Notes under the pieces: model-generated
The model's database searches: none
The model's input: the letters and a program-made list of their open reading frames with translations, nothing else
Told to the model about the DNA's origin: nothing
NCBI GenBank assembly: GCA_033063855.1
Contig: CP093831.1
Span: 29,264,001-29,328,000, forward strand
Length of the DNA: 64,000 nucleotides
Reading direction: 5' to 3'
Origin: Smittia aterrima
Lineage: Eukaryota; Arthropoda; Insecta; Diptera; Chironomidae
In this document: piece after piece, positions 27,776 through 39,503 of the stretch
Layout of the letters: each line of letters starts with the position of its first letter
How positions within the stretch are numbered: position 1 is the stretch's first letter
Made by a program: the position numbers and the translations under genes

Positions 27776-29988
27776 TCACGCTAGAGTGTCTAAAATTAAA
27801 GCATTGATCAATATTATGAGAAATCCTAAAACAATAAATGAAAATAAAATAACAAGGACTCGTCTTTCGAATGCATTCTGAAAAGTTTTGTAAGAAACCT
27901 CACATTGTAATAAAACAAGAAAAAAAATTATCATTTTACTCACTTTAACTTGGCTAGAAGATCTTTCGGCTTCCATCAAATAGTCTAGCAATTGCTTCGG
28001 CTTGATGTCACTGTTAAATACCATGTTCTTTCAGGTGATGGAATATAATTGTTAAAGCAGTTTACGATATATCATAAAACTCTCTCACCGTAAATATCAC
28101 GTAAAAGATTAGATAAACAATTACATATGAGACCAGTATCGATTTTGTCCAACTTGGGAGATCCGCTCGTGCCATCGAAGTGGAGAAAAATATTGCTATC
28201 ACTGTGGATTTTACTGAAGTATAAAAGTGTCTAAGCATCTGAAGCTCAATATTTTTTTACCAGCAATGATATGAGCGAGTTTTCCAATCGAACCTTGTAT
28301 AAAATCAAATATTGAACTTCTTTCATGATCGCGTGGAGGTTGAAAGAATGCTATGAAAGGATGAATAAAGCAAAGAACAGTCGCTATTATTCCAAGTAGT
28401 AAATGCGTTGATGTTGGCCATTTTCCAACGTCAGAACAAATAATGATGGCAGCAGAAATTGTTAAAACCCATGTCAATGATATTGCAACATGATGAATGA
28501 TGAACCAAACATCTTTTCCAAAGAGTTGCTTTCCAATCCAGATCTTCTTGAAATAGCGAGCTGAGAAAACTCCGATTGACATCGCACTAATCCAAGCGAT
28601 AATCATAAAACTTCCTTGAAAGAGAAGAAGGTTTTCTGAAGGCTGGAAATCACTAAGAGAATATTATCATTAAAATCATATATTAAAAATATATTTATTT
28701 ACCTGTTGATTCATTGGTCGAATAATCATCGGATTATCTTCAGCAAACCTAATCGCCTCTCGCGAAGCATCTCTATTAATATCGTGGTATCCGATTGACA
28801 GCTCTGATGCGGTTGATCCGCTCGCAATTACAAGATGAAAGCTCTGATTGATTAGATTATAGACAGTGCCTGATACCTCAGACACTGCGTCTCGCTCAAC
28901 AATACAATTGATCGCCCCATTTTCAATCCGCGACTCTTTAACTCTAATGATATTTTGATTCTAGAAGGGTAACTTGTAGTTATAACTTATATGTGACTTT
29001 TTTATGTTTGAATAATACAATATCAGTTCTTCTGGCGCCAAAATTATGAGAATTCGCAATTGTCAGTGATGTGAATACACTGACTGTATTACCAGTATTC
29101 ACACATTCCTGCAAGTTTGCTGTTAATAAATGTTTATTGAAACCAATGCGATCATATTTACGATAACCGAGTCTTGTCCCATACGATTGTCAGATGATAA
29201 CCCGAAAGCTATATAAGAGGCGCGGTCTAAAACATTATTGATTCAATGAAGCTTTTAAAATTCCGGTCGAATTTAATCTTACTTATCGTTTGCGTCGTAG
29301 ACTTTAATTGAAAAGCATAAACTCCATTCTTCACTATCACAGCACCAAATGAAATGCAATTCATTGAGATTATACAACCATCAGGCAATCCAAAGCATGA
29401 CTTTGAAGTTCCACATCCTTCGTAGATTTCATCAACTGCCGAGGTAATCGTTATTTCGTCGTCTGACATCTGATTCACCCAAAACGTCGATTTATCTTCT
29501 ACTATAGTCGCACTGAAGATATTTGTTGGTTTTAGATAAGGAAAAAAAGTTCACGTGTAAACTAACTAAATACGGATTGAGTTGGAAAGGTTGTATGGAG
29601 CATTCCAATTAAAGCTGATTTTGTCTTTTAATTCATTATTGGCGTGAGTCACTACATTTTGTAATCCATTGTTACAGTTTCTAAAGAGAATCGGTTGTGT
29701 TTCTTCTTCATGTAGGAAGAAGTCACCAATGTTTTCTTTTCCATCACTAGCCCGTGCGGCGACAATGAATCCTCTGAAGCTTTTTAAACCTTGGATTGTG
29801 ACTTGAAGTGTTTCTCCGCCGATCAAAGATGTTTTCGAAGTAATAATTTGGTAATGACTCTCACTATCTTGTGGAGAACTACCATGATTGGGTAGTAGCG
29901 TGTCGCAAGAACTTATTGGAGCACCGAACGGATAAGCTTTTAGCGAATAAAAAAATATTTGCTGAAAAATCACTGTGAGCAGTTTCAT
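27776..29988 (-). CDS. Reeler-DOMON-cytochrome b561 protein (ferric-chelate reductase 1-like)
   Basis: Predicted transmembrane electron-transfer protein of the FRRS1 / Drosophila CG8399 type, which reduces ferric iron across membranes using b561 hemes. Exons: 29988-29567, 29512-29283, 29226-29162, 29108-29019, 28960-28703, 28642-28261, 28213-28089, 28027-27944, 27877-27776; 585 residues, matching the vertebrate protein (about 590). Order: signal peptide, reeler domain (about 20-150), DOMON domain (about 150-320, with IAFGLSSDNRMGQDSVIECV), then b561 helices with likely heme-ligand His in FIIHHVAISL, THLLLGIIATVL and CFIHPF, and a final hydrophobic helix near the C-terminus. The last two exons hold a hydrophilic loop and this helix. 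Every splice junction keeps frame. It is convergent with the selectin-like gene. Confidence 0.9.
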
Positions 29989-30379
29989 TTTCGTTGCAAC
30001 ACGACAAACTCCGTTATTACACTAAATTTATCACCAAAATATCTAAACAATTGAAGTCTGAACTCGTTAGTCAATCGCATTATCAGCTACGATAAGTGAT
30101 AAGCGTATGCGTATTTGACAGCTTTTTAAAAAAATATCAGTGAAATAATTAAAAAAAATGAAAGTGGTGGTCGAAACCTTTACACAAAAGCTTCAATAAA
30201 TTTTTAATTTGTTTAAAATCTTAAGTTTTTTTATGCATTTAGTTTAGTAAATTTATGTAAGAAAATCAATGTAGTCGCAACTGATAAGATTAAAGCTTTT
30301 AATTAAGAACCGTTACCAAATCTCGTTTTGTTTACTTTCTCAAGCTTAAACCATTTGGAGATGTACAATGTAGGTAGGA

Positions 30380-31600
30380 TTAAATTATATTTGATGGATC
30401 CCAGTATATTCGCTGAATTTGCTGGAAACTGCTCAAAGCTTTCATGTCGGAATCCGGAATTGAAAAGTCCAAGCTTATATTTTCGACAAGATGTTTTTTT
30501 GAGCTCGCTTTTGGAACGATTGCGATGTTATTCTGGTATGCCCAACGAAGCAAAACTTGAGCTGGAGACTTATGTAGTTTTCGTGCTATAGCTATTACTG
30601 TTGGATCATCGCGCAACGATGTCTTGAAGGAACTTCCAAGTGAAGAATAGCCTTGTACTTGTATTTTGTTTCGTCTGCAATACGCCAGCAAGTTGTCATC
30701 ATGAAGTTGGCTAATAATAAAGTTTGCTAATTAAAAAACTTGATCTTGCTAGTAATTTAATTAAAAAAAAGCTTACGGGTGCCATTCAATTTGGTTGACG
30801 CTGGGAACGACATTAGAAACTTTCCGGAGATCTTCAAGGTGCTTAATCAAGAAATTTGAAACGCCTATCGATCGAATGTATCCAATTTTTTGAAATTTCA
30901 CCAAAGCTTCCCAAGCTGAGTGACGATATTTGATTACCTCTGGCGAAGTATTTGACACTCCGGTAGCGCCTTAGTAAAAAAAAATTTAAGTGACTGCTTG
31001 TTAGTCTGCTGCTTGTTCATACTTCGACTTTAAGCACGTTTATCAAGATCAAAAACTCATACCTGGCCAGTGGATCAGGAAAAGATCGATGTAGTTTGTT
31101 TGTAGATTCACCAACGACCTTCGAAGCAATTCTTGAAAGTCTGCTTCGGTCTTATGATCTGGTGATGGGACTAAAAAATTAATTTTATTTATTTTAGTAT
31201 AGATAGTATATAATTGTTAAAAAAAATTGTTATGAAACCAACCAATCTTTGTTGTTATGAAAATGTCTTCTCTCCTCAAATTGTGTTTTGGCAGCATTAT
31301 CCTAAATGCGTGTCCCAAATCGGCTTCATTCCTGTAGAGATGCGCAGTATCAAAGAGTCGATAACCAGCAGCTAAAGCATCGTCAATGACTTGATTCGTC
31401 TTCTCGGTTCCATTGATTAAATATGTTCCAACTAAAACAAAAACTTATTTTAATATTTGCCTCTGGAAGTTTGTAAATATTATTTTACGTCCAATGAAGG
31501 GGAGTTTGTAACCCGTATTCAGAACAACTTCATAAGAATTCACAGTACTAAAAATAGAAATCAAATTAATAAAAACCAGAGTGTGTGATAACTTCATCAT
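30380..31600 (-). CDS. Aldo-keto reductase with signal peptide (copy 1)
   Basis: NADPH-dependent carbonyl reductase of the AKR superfamily. Exons: 31600-31489, 31431-31243, 31170-31063, 30969-30777, 30710-30380; 310 residues. The catalytic tetrad is present: Asp and Tyr in FDTAHLYRNEADLG, Lys in FITTKI, His in LIHWPG. The NADPH-binding end (VPKASSKKHLVENISLDF) is intact. Unusual: about 22 hydrophobic N-terminal residues (MMKLSHTLVFINLISIFS...) precede the first barrel strand and look like a cleavable signal peptide, whereas AKRs are normally cytosolic. ATG 31600 was chosen; a second ATG follows at 31597. It is paralogous to 33576-34751, but its last coding part is split by an intron (30711-30776) that the other copy lacks. 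Confidence 0.92.
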
Positions 31601-31892
31601 CTTCTAGAGCTCAACTAGTAGCAACTAACAACAAAATCATTTTGGGGCCATCCCAATAAACTCGATTTTGCCCCTCCACTAAAAATGTTTAAAATATTTG
31701 AAATGATGCATAGGAAACCGACGAATGTTTCATTCAAAAATTAGTGGTTTTCCAAGATTTTTTTTTATAAAAACAAGATTATGTGGAATATCTAATTCAC
31801 AAATTTAAAAAAACTGTTTTATCACAAAGTTTTTAAGTTCTATATTTTCTCAAGAAATATTTATTTCTTTATTTGTAAAGTTTGAGAACGAA

Positions 31893-33266
31893 TCACAAAG
31901 ATCTATTTGGATTTGGCCACAGAAATACAAGCTTAGGTTTATTTTCCGATTTTTCTTGTTCTTTTTCCTTTCGTATGCTTTCTTCAAGTTCTCTAAGTTT
32001 TCGTTCTTCGTCTTCCTTGCCATTCATACTCATTTCAGACTCTTTGTAACACGTTGTAGCGTTTATATGTTTCAAGTAACCTGTAATCCAATTTAATGTT
32101 TCAGGATGCGATAATCTTGAAAACACTGCTGGAACTATTGCATCACATTTTAGGCCAAATGAATCTGTTCCGATCAGTTGATAAAAGCCTTCATTTGATT
32201 GTGTCATCAGAGGCTGTTTAGAAAAAAATTGAAGTATAACGGAATTGAGTTTTCGTTTTATTACCGCGCCAGAGTCTGCCTAGCAAAAATAAATTTCATT
32301 ATGACTTGCAAATTGCAAATAAGTTACCTTACTTACTTTGCAAGTGTCCGTCCCTGCTCTGTGAGCACAGACCATCCATTTCTCGGATATTTTAACTGAT
32401 CGTCCTGCTTTTGCGTGCCAGCGTTTAATGCACTCGGTAGTAGGAATAATATCCATCTGAGTCTCCATCAAAGCTGAAAGGTAAAAAGTGTGGCTCTATT
32501 AATGATTTAGAAAGGTTAGTGAGTTTTACCGTCTGGCTGCGTACCGTTATAGGCAGTGAATCCCCTGATATAAAAAATATTTATATTTTCAAAATTAAAA
32601 AAAAATTTGGTTCGTTTCACCATCCAGCAACAACAGCTACAGTGTCAATAAATGTATCCCAGAGCGCAGGCAAACATATTGGTTTAATAGTGCGCCCAAA
32701 AGTTATTTTCCTATCCAAAGTGGCAATTACCAGATCGGCTTCATCAGGTCGAAGAAAATAAGAAAATTTGGGGTGCAGAAAATATTCTTTAGTATTGTAC
32801 CGTGTACCCTGACCTAACTCGTGCATTCCAAGTAGCCAAAAAGATTTTTTCAAAATCGAAATTGCATGTCCCGGATAGCTAGTAAATTATATTTGGTGTT
32901 ATACGCCCATGAAAAATTTAAATTAGCCTTACTAAAAGCAATTGGCGGATGTGATGATATTTTGATCACTTATAACGCTGCCTGTACATCCATTAATCAA
33001 TCGATCACCACTAGTGATAAACACTAAGCCAGCAATCCACGGATATTTATTTGGAATATTCACCGGTTGTCCGTTTACTATTCGACGAGCAGAACTGTGT
33101 TCTTCATCATTAGCTTTTCCGCAAACTGGAATTTTTTAACTTTTGACTTAAAGTTTTGAGAATATTTTAAATTTATAATGGATTTCACAAACTCACAACA
33201 TTTATCTTCTTCGGCGCAAATAATTTTAATAAGAAAAACCAAAGGAATCAACTTGAAGAACTTCAT
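31893..33266 (-). CDS. Secreted serine protease homolog, catalytic His replaced by Asn
   Basis: Trypsin-fold (S1) protein predicted to be non-proteolytic. Exons: 33266-33197, 33125-32933, 32878-32621, 32564-32530, 32473-32337, 32279-32265, 32213-31893; 342 residues. It has a signal peptide, a short Cys-containing propeptide and a normal activation site (RR|IVNG). The usual TAAHC motif reads TSANC, so the catalytic His is Asn (a one-base change, CAT to AAT). The Asp region is kept (EADLVIATL). The usual GDSGGP reads ADSGAP: the Ser is kept but two oxyanion-loop glycines are Ala. A 15-nt exon encodes just ADSGA. A Glu/Lys-rich C-terminal tail of about 50 residues is probably helical. It lies between two AKR genes on the same strand. 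Insect homologs of this kind often act as cofactors in immunity or clotting; that role is only inference here. Confidence 0.88.
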
Positions 33267-33575
33267 CGAGCTGAAAACAAGTAAAAGATTTATTTTTCTT
33301 GGGTTTAATTACTTTTTTAAGTATTAGGTAATCAATTTACTCGCTTGAACGCCTTTTAGATTTTAATTTGAGGTCGGTTGATAAATATATTTAAATAAAA
33401 AGATTTAATATATGATTTTTGTTTTGATTTATTTATTCGTTTCGAGTTGATCCTCGGTTTTAATAAGTGGCTACTGAATTCAATACCAGCAAGTCCAAAG
33501 AACGATTTGTAACTGTTTCTCAAAAATATTTTTTACAGTATGAATTCAAAGTTTTATCGGTTTAAAATTTAAATT

Positions 33576-34751
33576 TTAAATGACAGTATTTGGATCCCAA
33601 GCAACTCTCATTGTTTGTTCAAAATTATCAAGAATGGCCATATCTTCAACAGGAATTAAAAAGTCCAAGCTTATATTCTCAAGCAGGTGGTTTTTGGAGC
33701 TCGCTTTCGGTATGACAGCGATATCCTTTTGATGTGCCCAACGAAGTAAAATTTGAGAAGGGGATTTGTTGAGTTTTCCAGCGATAGAAACAATTGTTGG
33801 ATCTGACCGCAATGAAGTATGTCTTGATGAACCCAAAGAGGAATAAGCTTGAAATAATATATCATGATCTTTACAGTATTTCACAAGTTCCCGATTGTAA
33901 AGTTTAGGATGAAATTCGACTTGATTGAGACTTGGCTCAACATTTGAAACATTTTTCAATGCCTCGAGATGTTTAATCATGAAATTTGAAACGCCAATCG
34001 ATCTTATAAGCCCGTTCTTTTGAAACTTTTCTAATGCTTTCCACGCAGCATGACGATACTCGATGACCTCGTTTGATGTTTTAGGTAATTCGAGAACACC
34101 TAGTTAATGAAGGAATAATGAAATTAGAAAAGGAAACGCATGAATAAAAAAACTAGCTGCGGCAAATTTTAGAATCTAAAATATGACTGCTGGTTGATCT
34201 GCTGCTTCTTTATCAAAATCAAAAACTCTTACCTGGCCAGTGAATAAGGTAAAGATCGATGTAGTTTGTTTCAAAGTTTGTTAATGATTCTCGTACTAAA
34301 GCCTCGTAATCAGCTTCAGTTTTATATTTAGTCGACAGAACTGAATGAGAAGAGAAAAATCTTATCTTGACAAATTTTTGCGGTTTCGGTGAACTTACTG
34401 AACTTGGTTGTTATGAAAATGTCTTCTCTTGTCAAATTATATTTAGGTAAAAGCTCTTTAAATGCTTTTCCTAAGTCGGCCTCATTTTTGTAGAATTGAG
34501 CTGAATCAAAGAGTCGATAACCAGCAGCTAAAGCATCGTCAACGACCTGATTCGTTTTCTCGGTTCCATTGATCAAATATGTTCCAACTATGCATTAAGT
34601 ATTTTAATATTTGCCTCTGGTATCTTTCAATTATTATCTTACGGCCAATAAGGGGAATTTTGAAGCCCGTATTCAAGTCAAACTCTTTAACCTCAGCAAA
34701 AGTTGCAGAGATCAACCAAAGTAAGCCCAGTAGAAAAAAATTCTTTAACAT
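33576..34751 (-). CDS. Aldo-keto reductase with signal peptide (copy 2)
   Basis: Paralog of 30380-31600. Exons: 34751-34643, 34587-34399, 34340-34233, 34099-33576; 309 residues. The tetrad is present (FDSAQFYKNEADLG, FITTKF, LIHWPG) and the C-terminal cofactor motif is intact (IPKASSKNHLLENISLDF). The N-terminus (MLKNFFLLGLLWLISATFA) is a strong signal peptide, so the predicted protein enters the secretory pathway. The first three intron positions are shared with copy 1; the fourth is absent. Coding sequence is much more conserved than introns, so the duplication is not recent. The upstream GTG in the same frame was rejected as a start. Confidence 0.93.
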
Positions 34752-36378
34752 CTTCACTTCGCGAACTATCTATTCAGACTGGTTTTACAGACTATATATT
34801 CCTGCATAATCACGAACCAAAGAGAAAGATGAGACAGCAGAAAATGATAATAAGATTTCGCATTGTCAGAGGCAATCAAGTTTGAGCCCAACTCTTTATT
34901 GAACTGAAATATTTTATATATGTTGTCAGATTGATGCGGATCTTACGACAAATCAAAGGCCCTTGCTATTCCCAGATATGACTCAAATGGCTAAGGATAA
35001 ACTGTTCCAAAACATTTCCCCACGCAACATTTTGTAACGGTTTACGAAGAATTAGGAAGTCGAGGGGACAACTTGAACTTTTTGAATTTAAGTACTTGAC
35101 AGTTCGAGAGGGACACTTTCGGCCTTTGATAATATTCGTAACTAGTATTTTTGTGACAAGAAGGTGCCGTAAATTCGGGTTTCCAATATTTGTTGCCCAT
35201 ATGAAGCTGAAAGCCGTTTTTTATGTTTTTTAAGTACCGACCATCAAATCTTTCCGACAATACAAAATTCTCACATTAAAAAAAGAAAGCGTTTTTGGGC
35301 CTCATAACTTAACGCTTCAGAAGCAAAAAGCAAATTGAAGCGTTCAAATGTCAAATTCGCTTCAGAAGCAAAAAGCTATTTTCGAAGAATTTGTATTTTT
35401 TTTTAATTGAAAGAATTTCGCGAACTCAGCTCGATTAAAATTAGTGAAATAAATGTGTGTGAGAGATGAATGCCGAGATACTTCATCAGGATATACAAAC
35501 TCTTTTAGAGTTTTTCGCAAAAAACTCTTATCGCGCTAGCGACTCGAAGAATTCGGATTCATTTTATGTACGACAATAGTATCATCCATAATTGCGCAAA
35601 ATGTTTATTTATGAGCATAGTCCGAACCACTTTGTTGATTTACTAGGACATTTGAAAGATAATCTATCCATATTTAGTTCGTTTCACTCTCTAAACGAGC
35701 TCAAAGTGCAAAATTATTATTTTACTAAAGGATTTACGCATTTAAGAAAAAACAAAGAAAATCAGATGAGCTCTCACTGTGAACTCTTGAGATCTTCGAA
35801 GCAAAAAAAGTAATAAATCTAAGAAAATATTTAACAGATGCATTCGCGATATCAGCCATGACCTAATAATCATCTGGTTGAAATTTGAGGAAGTTTCGAT
35901 TCGCGTTTTCACTATTTCTGTCTCTCTCGGATGCACAAATCTTAATTAAAGTTCTTCGAACCCTTTCCACCCACGAATTAGTAAAAACTAGGCCAAGGAG
36001 AATGACGAGTTCAATTGGTCAGAACTGCTTGATTACAACAAAGTCGAATGTAAACACATTTCCACATGACTCGAGAGCACAGAAAACAGCGTGGTTTGTG
36101 TCGAGAGGGATCGAAAAAATAAAATCGATTTATTGTTTCATTTGTCATGGTAACCTGATTTAGGGACGCAAAATGTGCGATTCGGTAGATGAATCGAATT
36201 TAATAAATTCGTCTGTTCATTTTTGTTTCAAGATTGGTAAATGTTTTGACTATTTTCTGATATGACAAGAAATGAAACTAAACTGTTCCTAAGATTACGA
36301 CGCAATTTCCTGAAAATTTATAAATTAACAGGTGAAAATCAATCTTATTGTAATAATTTAATTTTCTCCTTGTTGTAG
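34752..36378. other. Intergenic region between AKR copy 2 and MTMR14
   Basis: 1.6 kb upstream of two divergent genes. It should contain the missing first exon(s) of the MTMR14 gene, but I could not find a start that joins the 36379 acceptor in frame. It holds the repeat at 35313-35376. Confidence 0.45.
35313..35376. repeat. 19-bp direct repeat with an embedded inverted repeat
   Basis: CGCTTCAGAAGCAAAAAGC occurs at 35313-35331 and 35358-35376 (45-bp period). AACGCTTC at 35311-35318 is the reverse complement of GAAGCGTT at 35337-35344, and CTTC-AGAAG is itself a near palindrome. Confidence 0.8.
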
Positions 36379-38759
36379 GGAAACGAATGCATGCAAAAAT
36401 GCACAGTTCTGATGAAACTCGACTATGGAGTCTGTGAGATTACAAACACAATGGGTGAACTGTCTTCTCACTATCCAAGCACAGTTCTTATTCCCGAGTT
36501 TGAAAATCCACCGCCCAACAGTACATCGCAAGCTCCGGCACCTCGTCCTCAAACAATTTATGAAAACTTGTACGACGCTGTAAAGCTACGCGATCTCATC
36601 AACAAAGCTCGTTTCGCCAGGTGAGTCAATATTAATTTCATTGCATAACTGATGGCGCCGCAATCTACAGTTACTAAAAGGGAATTCCACGACAAACACA
36701 TTGTACACAGCAGGAACTTTGTACTTAATTGTTATTTATATTTTAGATGTCGTGCTCGCTTTCCTTTACCGGTTATTTTGTTTCGAGGGAAATATATTTG
36801 TCGATCAGCGACCTTGTCTGGGGGCCCAGAAATTTACACGCGCAGTGGATTCGATTATTTATTTTGTGGCGTTGACAACACAGCGGTGAAGTCTCCAACA
36901 CTTGATGAGGAAGCTTACGAGGCCCAAGAGACATCACTCAGCGATGAAACTCTCGTCGAAGACAAAGGAAATGAGTGGCAGCTCTTCGATCGTGTACGCA
37001 ATCAAGATATCAAACTTCTGAAAGTGCTTAATATTGGAACGATCGTGGATTTCATGGTTGAGAAGAAAAAAGTTAAATTTATGCTTAATGTGACTTCATC
37101 AGAGAAGGTAGACAAAGAAAAGCGATACCAGGAATTTCGGATCATTTCATTGCCTTATCCGGGTTGTGAGTTCTTCCGTGAATTTCGTGATAGTAAGTAA
37201 AATTATTGCTTTCTAAAATTTATATTATTAATAATATGTATTCCTCGTAGACAATTATTCCGGTGAAGGCCTCGTATTCGATTGGTCTCAGAAAATAAAT
37301 GACGCTCCTATTGACGTGCCTGAGGATCCAATCCTGACGCCGCTTAATATTATTTGGGGATCTTACAAAGGATGGTAAGTTAAACGTCAATTCTATATGT
37401 CTTTCATTGTATTAAATTTTTATATTATTCAGGGACCTCGTTCAAATAACACAGAACTACATGAAGCTCCTGCTAAAATATATTCAAGAGAGCAGTTCCG
37501 GGCTCTTAATTCATTGTATCAGTGGGTGGGACCGAACACCGCTCTTCGTTTCACTTTTGCGACTTTCACTTTGGGCAGATGGGGCCATTCATACATCACT
37601 TAGTGCAATACAGATTTTATATTTTACAATTGCTTACGACTGGCTTTTATGCGGTCACCGCCTCGTGGATCGTCTAGAAAAAGGCGAGGAAATATTTTTC
37701 TTCTGCTTCTACGTTTTAAAGTATCTAATGGACGACGAATACAGTGTAGCGCCACAGAGGTAACTTGAAACTCATTCGTAGAGAACCATTTATTGACTAT
37801 ATTTTATTCAGGTTCCGTAGCAAACACAGCAGTAGTGGTAGCAGTTCAATTGGCGTGATTCGAACCGATAGTGATGTTTTCGACGGGATGCTTTTCGATG
37901 GTGACAGTCGAGGCTCAAGCGTGTCACTTAACTCGACATGTAGTGCAAGAAGTCAACAAGATACGAATCTGACGGTTTCATCAAACGCAATTGACGACAG
38001 TAATCGTCATTTTAACGGGTAAGCACTCAATTTTATTCGATGAACTATTGAGGACTTGAGTCTCTTGTAGATTTTTTTTTGAGAAAAGTTGGGTTCACAG
38101 ACAAGATAGTAGCAATAGCATTGAGTGCCTGTCAAACGAAAGCAGCAGTAACGTCCTCAATTGGTCACCTAAACTTCAAAAGAGGTTTTTTCGACTGATG
38201 AAAAGTCTTATCTATTAATCTTATTAATATTACTTTTTCCAGAACAAGTCCAGTGTTAGTACCACAAGCGACAGCAAATAATAGTAATGGTCGTAATCGT
38301 CAACGACAAGAATCAACTTCAAGTCTTTCGGTAGGTAGTTGGCAGTTAATTAGCGGCACGGGAAGCTTAAGAAGCCAAGATTCGCACATTGTCGTCATAA
38401 ACGAACAACAGCATCTGACGTCAAATCATTACAACAACAATATAAATCTAATCAATAACGTTAATCCCACTTCCCAACTCAACAACTTGTGTTCGAATAA
38501 TCTAAGTGCCAACGGTGGATCAAGTTCGATGGCGGTGAACAATGGCTCAACAACTGAGACGAGTACACTCATCGACGACGACTGTTTTACTGCCAATGAC
38601 TACTTCATGCGTCGAGAAAGATTAAACGCAGTTCGAACGCTTTTCTATAATTGCTATAGTTCTACTATCGGTTATAAGTTCAAAAATGGGCCTGACTCTG
38701 GTCTCGGATCACTGTTGGGAAATTTTGCAGAAAAAGTGGGATTAACTCGCCCAGTGTAA
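36379..38759 (+). CDS. MTMR14: Myotubularin-related phosphatase 14 (EDTP/Jumpy type), 5' exon not found
   Basis: Phosphoinositide 3-phosphatase acting on PI3P and PI(3,5)P2, a brake on autophagy. Exons: 36379-36620, 36747-37192, 37251-37374, 37433-37759, 37812-38018, 38071-38184, 38243-38759; 658 residues visible. The active-site loop HCISGWDRT (C-x5-R) is intact in exon 4 (about 37520). FARCRARF, YICRSATLSGGPEIYTRSG and NVTSSEKVDK are typical of MTMR14, and the end (VRTLFYNCYSSTIG...GLTRPV) matches the conserved MTMR14 C-terminus. Between them is a Ser/Asn-rich low-complexity region. The exon at 36379 starts in frame with GGAAAC after a TAG acceptor; an ATG at 36391 could act as an internal start, but the family normally has more N-terminal residues (an ELL-YFS-type helix), so an upstream exon is missing. 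Confidence 0.93.
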
Positions 38760-39503
38760 TGACTGTTGCATCATGATAAGACTTTGAAACTGTTGTTGTT
38801 AATTCGTATAAACTTTATTTTTTATCTGTTTTAATTCTTATATTTGCGATCAGAAAGTTCATAAATTTAAATTCTTACTTTTTCTGTTGTATCTAAAAAA
38901 ATGAGTAATTTCTAAACAAGCGAAACATCGAAGTAGATCATTTTTATGCAGAAATCCAAGCGTCGTCCGAATCACAAATTAATAAAAGCGAAATATAAGT
39001 TAAGAACGAAAATTAAGATCATAGTTTCTTTTTCTTATCTAATCCACTTGTGTTAGGAGCTGCTAATGATTCTTTGGTCTTGTAATGCAGAAAAACCATC
39101 GAAGGTGGATGTTTTTCTTTCTGAAAAATCTCAAACTTGATGACAATTACAATAAATCTCTTGATTGCATCATGATACCAACCATTGAGTGAGTGTCTCT
39201 GAATTCATCACTTTACTGTTCATTTATTTCAGGAAAAAGATAGAAACTTTTTCTTTTTAGGAATAATCCGACAAAACGAATTTCTCATAGCGTTTCTTTA
39301 TTTTAGTAGTTTCAGCGTAATTTTCTTTACATTTAATCTTTCAAATTTAAAGATCAGAGTAACTAAATCAAGGAAAGTCATTTATAATCAATGATGTTTT
39401 CAAAAAAAGATATCCGTTTGAAAATTGATCATTGCTGCAAACACTTTATATGATGAAAATATTCTATAAAATATTTTATCCTTCCATACGAACCAATAAA
39501 TTT
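38760..39503. other. Convergent intergenic region between two myotubularin genes
   Basis: 744 bp between stop codons. A poly(A) signal AATAAA lies at 38981-38986 for MTMR14. It contains the 39114-39160 copy of a Cab45 exon fragment. No ORF was recognised. Confidence 0.55.
39114..39160 (+). repeat. 47-bp near-identical copy of a Cab45 coding exon fragment
   Basis: 39114-39160 matches 55522-55568 (third coding exon of the Cab45-like gene) at 45 of 47 positions, same orientation; the differences are T/C and A/T. Flanking sequence is unrelated on both sides, and here the segment is noncoding. Confidence 0.85.

Noticed and set aside
36001..36060. Frame reading NDEFNWSELLDY, resembling the missing MTMR14 N-terminus
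   Set aside because: Only a few residues fit, and no donor connects it in frame to 36379; probably chance.
36172..36238. Possible first exon of MTMR14 (ATG at about 36172 followed by GTAAAT donor)
   Set aside because: It ends in phase 1 and would join the 36379 exon in the wrong frame.
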